From NCBI GenBank assembly GCA_913061245.1, contig CAJXTO010000031.1:1-13948 (forward strand): a stretch of 13,948 nucleotides of DNA. Reading direction: 5' to 3'. Below, one piece after another: positions 7,327-12,982 of the stretch. The stretch's first letter is position 1. Each line of letters starts with the position of its first letter. The notes beneath the pieces were generated by a model that saw only the letters and a program-made list of their open reading frames with translations, was not told where the DNA came from and ran no database searches. The stretch is from an uncultured Oceanospirillales bacterium. Lineage in GTDB: Bacteria; Pseudomonadota; Gammaproteobacteria; Pseudomonadales; Litorivicinaceae. A program made the translations under genes and the position numbers.

Positions 7327-8340
7327 ATGGCAGAGAATCCTTGGACTGAGGGAAGTGAATCCATGAAAGATCCTCATCAAGAAAAAGAGACGGACCGTCT
7401 ATGGTCTGTCCTTGAAAGGACGTTAGCGCAATCGACGATAGAGCAGCGTCGGGCAAGACGTTGGGGGATCTTTTTTAAAACGATCACCTTTGGTTACATC
7501 ATCGGCCTGAGTTTATTTTTGATTAACCAATCAGAACTGCCAGTCGATGCAATGGGTTCTCATACCCACACCGCTGTCGTTCCAATTGATGGCGTGATTG
7601 CCCCAGGTGAGAGCGCGAACGCCTATGATATTCAGCAGAATTTAGAGGCTGCCTTTGAAGCCCCCGGCTCCAAAGGAGTGATGCTTGAAATTAATTCACC
7701 AGGCGGAAGCCCTGTGCAGTCAGAGTACGTGTATCGGGCGATCCTAGACCTGAAGGCGCAATATCCCGGAAAACCCGTGCATGCAGTGATTGGGGATATT
7801 GGTGCAAGTGGAGCCTATTACATTGCGGCGGCGGCGGACACGATTCACGCCGCACCTGCGTCAATTGTTGGTTCGATCGGAGTTGTCTCGTCCGGTTTTG
7901 GGTTCAATGGGCTTCTTGAAAAGTTGGGAGTTGACCGTCGCGTGATCACAGCGGGCGAAAACAAAGCGATGCTCGATCCGTTCATGCCCGAATCGGAAAG
8001 CGATAAAAAACATCTGCAGGGTCTTCTTGATGCGACGCATCAGCAGTTTATTGCGCGCGTCGAAGAGGGCCGCGGTGAGCGTCTTACACCAGGTAACGAA
8101 AACGTGTTTGATGGTCGCGTCTGGAGTGGCGAACAGGCGTTGGTCCTTGGGTTGGTTGATTCACTCGCAGGTCCTCTCGAGGTGGCTCGAGAATGGATTG
8201 GTGCAGAAGAACGAGTGTATTACGTCCAAGACGAGCCGTTATTGAATCAATTCTCACGAGAGTTTGGGTTCGGTGTTGGGACTGCGCTGACCTGGTTAGG
8301 CCGTCAAGGAATTCTAAATCCTTGGTCTCTTAGCCACTGA
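7327..8340 (+). CDS. sppA: S49 family peptidase, SppA36K/SohB type, membrane-anchored
   Basis: S49 peptidases cleave leftover signal peptides and membrane protein fragments. The 337-residue protein has a cytoplasmic N-terminus rich in charged residues, one membrane segment (about 47-66), then a periplasmic catalytic domain with NSPGG at 123-127, nucleophile Ser161 in GDIGASGAYY and general-base Lys213 in ITAGENKAMLDPF. The Ser/Lys dyad and single domain make it the short form, not the 67-kDa E. coli SppA. GAGG at 7317-7320, 6 nt before the ATG at 7327, supports this start; a second ATG at 7363 also has a GGAAG upstream and would give a protein 12 residues shorter. It follows rluC by 11 nt. 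Its last 37 nt overlap the 3' end of convergent maf. Confidence 0.9.
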   Translation: MAENPWTEGSESMKDPHQEKETDRLWSVLERTLAQSTIEQRRARRWGIFFKTITFGYIIGLSLFLINQSELPVDAMGSHTHTAVVPIDGVIAPGESANAYDIQQNLEAAFEAPGSKGVMLEINSPGGSPVQSEYVYRAILDLKAQYPGKPVHAVIGDIGASGAYYIAAAADTIHAAPASIVGSIGVVSSGFGFNGLLEKLGVDRRVITAGENKAMLDPFMPESESDKKHLQGLLDATHQQFIARVEEGRGERLTPGNENVFDGRVWSGEQALVLGLVDSLAGPLEVAREWIGAEERVYYVQDEPLLNQFSREFGFGVGTALTWLGRQGILNPWSLSH

Positions 8341-8882
8341 CAGAGTTTGATTAGAGGGAGACCCTCGAGTGCTGTTGGGTCTCCACTTTTCACGGATGTG
8401 AATAAACTGATTCCCAAACTTTCGACTTTAAAGCTGCCTGCGCAGTCGAGCGGCATATCTTTTTTTACGTAGCGCTCAATTTCCAGAAGGTCGAGCTCTC
8501 GGAGTGTGACGACGACTTCTTCGGTGTGCGTGATGCAGGGTTGTTTTGGAGCGATAACGCCGACGGACGTATAAAAAGAGACCGTTTTCCCCGAGAGTTT
8601 TTGAAGCATTGCGCAAGCATTTTCGATGGTGCCTGGCTTGCCGAGGATTTCGCCGTCAACTTCCGCTGATTGATCTGTGCTGATCACCGTGGCAGCAGGA
8701 TGACGTGCCGCAATTGTTTCCGCTTTAGCTTGTGCCAATCGAATACTCAGTGCGCGAGCGGGCTCACCTGTTTGTGGGGTTTCATCGATTGCTGGAGCTT
8801 CGGTTGTAAACGCGATCTCGAGTCGTTTGAGGATGTTTTTCTTGTATTGGCTCTCGCTAGCCAAGATCAGTTCTTGATTCAT
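8304..8882 (-). CDS. maf: Maf/YceF family nucleotide pyrophosphatase
   Basis: Maf proteins hydrolyse non-canonical or modified NTPs to NMP and pyrophosphate; the YceF branch prefers 7-methyl-GTP. The 192-residue protein aligns by eye with E. coli YceF: LILASES at 5-11, DETP at 33-36, the catalytic Asp70 in STDQSA, GKPGT at 81-85, then YVKKDMPLDCAGSFK and GDPTALEGLPL. The N-terminal SxSxxR signature reads SESQYK, so the usual phosphate-binding Arg is Lys14. The ATG at 8882 lacks a clear Shine-Dalgarno. It runs opposite to its neighbours: its stop lies inside the peptidase gene and its start is 62 nt from divergent yceD. The yceF-yceD-rpmF neighbourhood is conserved, though in E. coli yceF is itself divergent from yceD. 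Confidence 0.93.
   Translation of the reverse strand: MNQELILASESQYKKNILKRLEIAFTTEAPAIDETPQTGEPARALSIRLAQAKAETIAARHPAATVISTDQSAEVDGEILGKPGTIENACAMLQKLSGKTVSFYTSVGVIAPKQPCITHTEEVVVTLRELDLLEIERYVKKDMPLDCAGSFKVESLGISLFTSVKSGDPTALEGLPLIKLCQWLRDQGFRIP
8357..8390 (+). terminator. Terminator-like hairpin downstream of the S49 peptidase gene, inside maf
   Basis: GGAGACCC (8357-8364) and GGGTCTCC (8377-8384) form an 8-bp perfect stem with a 12-nt loop, followed by ACTTTT. It starts 17 nt after the peptidase stop on the plus strand, where a terminator for rluC-sppA would be expected, but it is within maf codons on the other strand. The T-run is short (four), so efficiency is uncertain. GAGGG-AGA-CCCTC (8354-8366) is a competing smaller hairpin. 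Confidence 0.5.
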
Positions 8883-8906
8883 CGTTGAATTTCAGCGCTT
8901 TAGTCT

Positions 8907-8935
8907 TTGACAGAGGGCCTGCGCATCACTAAAAT
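8907..8935 (+). promoter_or_regulatory. Near-consensus sigma70 promoter for yceD-rpmF-fab genes
   Basis: TTGACA (8907-8912) and TAAAAT (8930-8935) are separated by exactly 17 nt, matching 11 of 12 consensus bases. Transcription should start around 8941-8943, only 2-4 nt before the yceD ATG at 8945, so the mRNA would be essentially leaderless. It is the strongest promoter-like match in the window. Confidence 0.8.
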
Positions 8936-8944
8936 CCCCCGCCT

Positions 8945-9457
8945 ATGTTTTCAGACACCCTACCTGAGCACCTGAACGCGAATCGCTTCATCGATGCGAA
9001 GGAGGAGATATCTGGTCCTCTAGAACCTCAACATTACAAGAGGTTTGCGGAGATGGCGACTTTGTTACCTGGCGGACAGGCAACAGTGCGCGGATCCAGA
9101 GAGCCGTACGGCCCGCGAGTGGTGTCTGGAGAGCTTCAGTGTGAGGCGAGCATGACCTGTCAGCGTTGTTTGCAACCGGTCACAGTAGCGCTTCAGGGAT
9201 CAATTCACTGGGGTCTCGTATTTTCCGAGAGGGAAATGCAGAGTCTCGACCAGGACTTGGATCCAATCCTGATAGAAGAAGGTCAACTTTTTCTAAGACA
9301 GGCCATTGAAGACGAAATGGTTTTGTTATTGCCGATTATGCCGATGCATGAGTCGTGTGATAACGGATGGACACCGGATCCGGAACCCGGGGATGTTTCG
9401 GAAAGTAAGAGCCCGTTTGCGGTGCTCGCTGCGTTAAAGAATGAACAGGGATCCTGA
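8945..9457 (+). CDS. yceD: YceD / DUF177 family protein
   Basis: The YceD/DUF177 family is almost always encoded directly before rpmF. A plant chloroplast member is needed for 23S rRNA accumulation, which suggests a role in large-subunit assembly; the bacterial mechanism is unknown. The 170-residue protein shares with E. coli YceD the CQRC motif (Cys72, Cys75), the acidic EDEMVLLLPIMPMHES block at about 122-137, Cys138, and the C-terminal PFAVLAALK signature. The start gives the normal N-terminus (LP..L...) and no usable in-frame alternative lies nearby. No Shine-Dalgarno precedes it, in keeping with the promoter at 8907-8935. The stop is 12 nt before rpmF. Confidence 0.93.
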   Translation: MFSDTLPEHLNANRFIDAKEEISGPLEPQHYKRFAEMATLLPGGQATVRGSREPYGPRVVSGELQCEASMTCQRCLQPVTVALQGSIHWGLVFSEREMQSLDQDLDPILIEEGQLFLRQAIEDEMVLLLPIMPMHESCDNGWTPDPEPGDVSESKSPFAVLAALKNEQGS

Positions 9458-9469
9458 AGGGAGATCATC

Positions 9470-9670
9470 ATGGCCGTTCAACAGAACAAAAAATCTCGCT
9501 CGCGTCGCGGTATGCGTCGTGCGCATGACTCACTGTCAGGTCCAACGCTGACAACTGATGCGATGACAGGTGAAATCCACCGTCGTCACCACGTGAGCCC
9601 AGACGGGTTCTATCGTGGTCGTCAGGTTGTGACACCACGTCAAGAAGAAGTTGCAGAAGACGACGAATAA
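9470..9670 (+). CDS. rpmF: 50S ribosomal protein bL32
   Basis: bL32 is a small basic protein of the 50S subunit. The N-terminal MAVQQNKKSRSRRGMRR and HRRHHVSPDGFYRGRQVV are near-identical to E. coli L32. There are no cysteines, so this is the zinc-free form. At 66 residues it exceeds E. coli L32 (57) because of a tail after RGRQVV ending EEVAEDDE, acidic in an otherwise very basic protein. AAGGGAG (9457-9463) 6 nt before the ATG is a strong ribosome binding site, better than any other in this operon, as expected for a ribosomal protein. The stop is 4 nt before the fabD ATG; in E. coli plsX and fabH stand at this junction. Confidence 0.97.
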   Translation: MAVQQNKKSRSRRGMRRAHDSLSGPTLTTDAMTGEIHRRHHVSPDGFYRGRQVVTPRQEEVAEDDE

Positions 9671-9674
9671 GTCG

Positions 9675-10616
9675 ATGGCTTTTGCAGCCCTCTTTCCGGG
9701 GCAGGGTTCTCAAACGGTCGGCATGTTGGCCGACTTTGAGGCAGACTGCCCGGAAGTCAAAGATACTTTCACTGAAGCTTCTGATGCACTTGGCTACGAT
9801 CTCTGGGCTTTGGCTCAAGAAGGACCGGCCGAGCAATTGTCTCTGACCGAAATCACGCAACCGCTCATGCTGACAGCAGGAGTGGCCTTATATCGTGCAT
9901 GGATCCAGACAAACGGCCAGAGCGCCTCGTACATGGCTGGTCATAGCTTGGGTGAATACACCGCCTTGACCGCAGCTGGCAGTTTACAACTTGCAGACGC
10001 AGTGCAGCTGGTGCGTGCACGCGGCCAATTTATGCAAGAAGCGGTTCCTCAAGGAACGGGTGCAATGGCTGCCGTGATTGGTCTTGATGACGAAAAGATT
10101 GAGGCGGTTTGTACCCAAGTGGCGACAGACACAGCTCTTGTGATTGAAGCGGTCAACTATAATGCACCAGGGCAGTTGGTGATTGCAGGCCATGCTGAAG
10201 CGGTTGAGGCATCCCTCCCGCTTTTGAAAGAAGCTGGTGCCAAACGTGCTCTCCCGCTGCCGGTCAGTGCACCATTCCATTGCGCGTTAATGAAGCCTGC
10301 TGCAGACCGTTTGCAAGACAAGCTCGATGCGATTGAAGTGAAGGCACCTTCGGTTCCAGTGATTCAGAATGTCAGTATTGAACCAGAGTCAGATGTTTCT
10401 GTGATTCGTGCACAGCTTATTCAGCAAACATTCTCACCTGTGCGCTGGACTCAGACAGTTCGGAGCTTCGAGGGACTCGGTATTCAAGTTGCTGCAGAAT
10501 TTGGCCCAGGCGCTGTACTTTGTGGGCTGGCTAAGCGAATTCAAACAGAAGCTCAGCACTTTCCGCTTGGAACACATGAGCTATTCACCAAAGCATTACA
10601 GGAAATCAACGGATGA
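9675..10616 (+). CDS. fabD: Malonyl-CoA:ACP transacylase FabD
   Basis: FabD transfers malonyl from CoA to acyl carrier protein, supplying the extender unit for type II fatty acid synthesis. The protein is 313 residues (E. coli 309). GQGSQ is at 9-13, the nucleophile Ser91 in GHSLGE at 90-94 with its preceding Gly, Arg116 in VRARGQ and His202 in SAPFHC, the expected Ser-Arg-His set. The ATG at 9675 gives the canonical MAFAALFPGQGSQ start; a TTG at 9651 in the same frame would start inside rpmF and is rejected. There is no strong Shine-Dalgarno, and the 4-nt gap to the rpmF stop suggests coupled translation. It overlaps fabG by 4 nt (ATGA). Confidence 0.96.
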   Translation: MAFAALFPGQGSQTVGMLADFEADCPEVKDTFTEASDALGYDLWALAQEGPAEQLSLTEITQPLMLTAGVALYRAWIQTNGQSASYMAGHSLGEYTALTAAGSLQLADAVQLVRARGQFMQEAVPQGTGAMAAVIGLDDEKIEAVCTQVATDTALVIEAVNYNAPGQLVIAGHAEAVEASLPLLKEAGAKRALPLPVSAPFHCALMKPAADRLQDKLDAIEVKAPSVPVIQNVSIEPESDVSVIRAQLIQQTFSPVRWTQTVRSFEGLGIQVAAEFGPGAVLCGLAKRIQTEAQHFPLGTHELFTKALQEING

Positions 10617-11335
10617 CAGTTGCACTCGTTACCGGCGCAAGCCGTGGAATCGGACAGGCAATCTCTGAGCGTTTGGTCAAACAAGGCTTTTATGTGATTG
10701 GAACAGCAACCTCGGAAGCGGGTGCTCAGGCTATTTCAGATCGCCTAGGGTCCAATGGGGAAGGCCGCGTATTAAACGTGACTGATGCGTCTATGGTGAA
10801 CGAGCTCGCGCAGTCATTGGCGGAGGCTGACAAAAGTCCATTGGTCTTAGTCAACAATGCCGGGATTACCAAAGATACGTTGATGCTTCGCATGAAGCCT
10901 GACGACTGGCAAGCGGTAATCGATACAAACCTGACATCGATTTACACAGTCGTATCGGCATTCATTAAGCCGATGACCAAAGCGCGTACAGGGCGTATCA
11001 TTAACATCAGTTCTGTCGTGGGTTCGATGGGCAATGCTGGGCAGGTGAACTATGCTGCCGCGAAAGCAGGCCTCGAAGGCATGACTCGCGCGATGGCGCG
11101 CGAATTTGGAAGTCGAGCGATTACAGTGAATGCTGTGGCGCCTGGCTTTATTGAAACAGACATGACACATGTGCTTCCCGAAGCTCAGAAAGAAGCACTG
11201 TTGTCGCAGGTTCCGTTGGGTCGTTTAGGCTCGGCAGAAGAGGTTGCTGGAACCGTCGCTTTCCTCGCGAGTGAAGAGGCAAGTTACGTGACTGGCACTA
11301 CGTTACACGTCAACGGCGGCATGTATATGGCCTAA
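10613..11335 (+). CDS. fabG: 3-oxoacyl-ACP reductase FabG
   Basis: FabG reduces 3-oxoacyl-ACP to 3-hydroxyacyl-ACP with NADPH, the first reduction of the elongation cycle. The 240-residue protein is a classical short-chain dehydrogenase: cofactor motif TGASRGIG at 7-14, NNAG at 81-84, and the catalytic Asn106, Ser134, Tyr147 and Lys151 in the expected spacing (E. coli Ser138, Tyr151, Lys155). The C-terminus ends with the FabG-type TLHVNGGMYMA. AGGA at 10600-10603 is 9 nt before the ATG, which overlaps the fabD stop. A 94-nt gap then separates it from acpP, the usual arrangement. Confidence 0.96.
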   Translation: MTVALVTGASRGIGQAISERLVKQGFYVIGTATSEAGAQAISDRLGSNGEGRVLNVTDASMVNELAQSLAEADKSPLVLVNNAGITKDTLMLRMKPDDWQAVIDTNLTSIYTVVSAFIKPMTKARTGRIINISSVVGSMGNAGQVNYAAAKAGLEGMTRAMAREFGSRAITVNAVAPGFIETDMTHVLPEAQKEALLSQVPLGRLGSAEEVAGTVAFLASEEASYVTGTTLHVNGGMYMA

Positions 11336-11337
11336 GT

Positions 11338-11401
11338 CTGATGTTCTGGTGCTTGTAATATTTCGAACATCAGTAATAATGACGCCACGTCGTACAGTGG
11401 C
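11338..11401 (+). promoter_or_regulatory. fabG-acpP intergenic region: inverted repeat and putative acpP promoter
   Basis: CTGATGTTC (11338-11346) and GAACATCAG (11365-11373) are a perfect 9-bp inverted repeat with an 18-nt loop and no following T-run. A possible promoter, TTGTAA (11353-11358) and AATAAT (11375-11380) with 16-nt spacing, starts within the loop, so the repeat overlaps the promoter like an operator. A second small hairpin, GCCAC/GTGGC (11384-11388, 11397-11401), would open the transcript. Extra acpP transcription is expected because ACP is very abundant. No known FadR or FabR site is recognised. Confidence 0.4.
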
Positions 11402-11429
11402 AGCAACATCATTAGGAGTATTCTGAACG

Positions 11430-11663
11430 ATGAGTAATATCGAAGAACGCGTCAAGAAAATTGTTTGTGAACAACTTGGCGTCAAGGAAGAAGAAGTAAC
11501 CACCGAATCTTCGTTTGTTAATGACCTGGGTGCTGATTCACTGGATACAGTTGAATTGGTGATGGCTTTGGAAGAGGAATTCGAAACTGAAATTCCTGAT
11601 GAAGAAGCTGAGAAAATCACGACAGTTCAACAAGCAATTTCATACATCGAAGCAAACCTGTAA
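11430..11663 (+). CDS. acpP: Acyl carrier protein
   Basis: ACP carries the growing acyl chain on a 4'-phosphopantetheine arm for fatty acid, lipid A and phospholipid synthesis. The 77-residue acidic protein is nearly identical to E. coli AcpP through the DLGADSLDTVELVMALEEEF region, with the modified serine at Ser37 in the DSL motif. AGGAG (11414-11418) precedes the ATG by 11 nt, a little long but unambiguous. A strong intrinsic terminator lies about 30 nt after the stop, so much of the transcript should end there, which fits a need for more ACP than FabF. Confidence 0.98.
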   Translation: MSNIEERVKKIVCEQLGVKEEEVTTESSFVNDLGADSLDTVELVMALEEEFETEIPDEEAEKITTVQQAISYIEANL

Positions 11664-11692
11664 AACGGTCCGCTATCGACGTATAAATACTG

Positions 11693-11719
11693 AAAAGCCG
11701 CGTTCTGCGCGGCTTTTTT
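11693..11719 (+). terminator. Rho-independent terminator after acpP
   Basis: AAAAGCCGCG (11693-11702), a 5-nt loop TTCTG and CGCGGCTTTT (11708-11717) form a GC-rich stem followed by a six-T run (11714-11719). This is a textbook intrinsic terminator, with A residues on the other side that could serve the opposite strand. It ends 24 nt before the fabF ATG, so fabF is reached by read-through or from a promoter not clearly seen. Confidence 0.9.
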
Positions 11720-11743
11720 GTGTCGGTTATTGAGAGAGAAACT

Positions 11744-12982
11744 ATGTCAAAGCGTCGCGTTGTAGTCACGGGATTGGGAATGTTGAGTCCTTGTGGCGTC
11801 ACCGTCGAAGAGTCATGGAAGGCGATTCTAAATGGGCAGAGTGGGATTTCTGCGATTACAGAATTCGACACCACGGACTACCCAACCAAATTTGCTGGGT
11901 TAGTTCCTGAGTTTGATTTAGAGCAGTACATGTCTGTCAAAGACGCTCGAAAGATGGATCCGTTCATCCAGTACGGTATGGTCAGTGCAATTCAAGCAGT
12001 TGAGCAGTCTGGCTTGATGGAATCAACCTTTGATCCAACCCGAGTGGGAGTATCAATTGGGTCTGGTATTGGCGGTTTGACTCTGATTGAAAACACCACG
12101 CTTCTTCTCAACGAGCGTGGGCCTCGTAAGGTGTCACCATTCTTCGTTCCTGGCTCAATCATCAACATGATTGCTGGAAACCTTGCAATCAAATATGGAT
12201 TCCAGGGTCCAAACATCGCGATTACAACAGCGTGTACAACCTCGACACACTGTATCGGGTTCGGTGCACGCATGATTGCGTATGGGGATGCAGATATCGT
12301 GGTTGCAGGGGGTGCGGAGAAAGCATCGACTCAGCTTGGTATCGCAGGATTCTCAGCGGCACGCGCTTTATCCACACGTAACGATGATCCGAAGGCCGCG
12401 AGCCGCCCATGGGACAAAGATCGTGATGGCTTTGTTCTCGCCGATGGTGCAGCGACTATGGTTCTCGAAGAATATGAATCAGCAAAAGCACGCGGTGCCA
12501 ATATCATCTGTGAATTGGTCGGTTTTGGTATGAGCGATGATGCGCATCACATGACAGCCCCTGCAGAAGATGGTCGTGGTGCACGCGCAGCGATGGCCAA
12601 TGCGTTGAAAGATGCTGGGTTGTCTGCTGATCAAGTGGATTATGTGAATGCTCACGGAACATCGACTCCATTGGGTGATGTTGCCGAATCGCAGGCAGTT
12701 GAGACGTTGATGGGCGCGCACGCATCCAAGGTTGCTGTGAGTTCAACCAAGTCAATGACCGGCCATGCGCTTGGCGCTGCGGGTGCGCTTGAAGCATGTT
12801 TTAGCGCTTTGGCGATTCGTGATCAGGTGCTTCCACCAACTATCAACTTGGATTCAGTTGGTGAAGGGTGTCGTTTGGATTACGTACCGAATACAGCGCG
12901 TGAAGCAACGATTGATGTCGCTCTGTCCAATAGCTTTGGATTTGGTGGCACCAACGGAACACTGATTTTTAAGCGGGTGTAA
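11744..12982 (+). CDS. fabF: 3-oxoacyl-ACP synthase II FabF
   Basis: FabF condenses malonyl-ACP with acyl-ACP in the elongation cycle of fatty acid synthesis. The 412-residue protein (E. coli 413) has the Cys-His-His triad: Cys164 in TTACTTSTH, His304 in NAHGTST and His341 in SMTGHALGAAG, with Lys336 and the C-terminal NSFGFGGTNG loop. The segment AEKASTQLGIAGFSAARALS is almost the E. coli FabF sequence, which separates it from FabB. The ATG at 11744 has a GAGAGAG (11732-11738) upstream; an in-frame GTG at 11720 would sit at the end of the acpP terminator T-run and is rejected. The stop shares one base with the mltG ATG. pabC, often found next, is missing. Confidence 0.96.
   Translation: MSKRRVVVTGLGMLSPCGVTVEESWKAILNGQSGISAITEFDTTDYPTKFAGLVPEFDLEQYMSVKDARKMDPFIQYGMVSAIQAVEQSGLMESTFDPTRVGVSIGSGIGGLTLIENTTLLLNERGPRKVSPFFVPGSIINMIAGNLAIKYGFQGPNIAITTACTTSTHCIGFGARMIAYGDADIVVAGGAEKASTQLGIAGFSAARALSTRNDDPKAASRPWDKDRDGFVLADGAATMVLEEYESAKARGANIICELVGFGMSDDAHHMTAPAEDGRGARAAMANALKDAGLSADQVDYVNAHGTSTPLGDVAESQAVETLMGAHASKVAVSSTKSMTGHALGAAGALEACFSALAIRDQVLPPTINLDSVGEGCRLDYVPNTAREATIDVALSNSFGFGGTNGTLIFKRV

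Noticed and set aside
9468..9860. Minus-strand 130-codon frame antisense to rpmF and fabD
   Set aside because: It overlaps two certain genes and shows no recognisable motif; it is a shadow frame.
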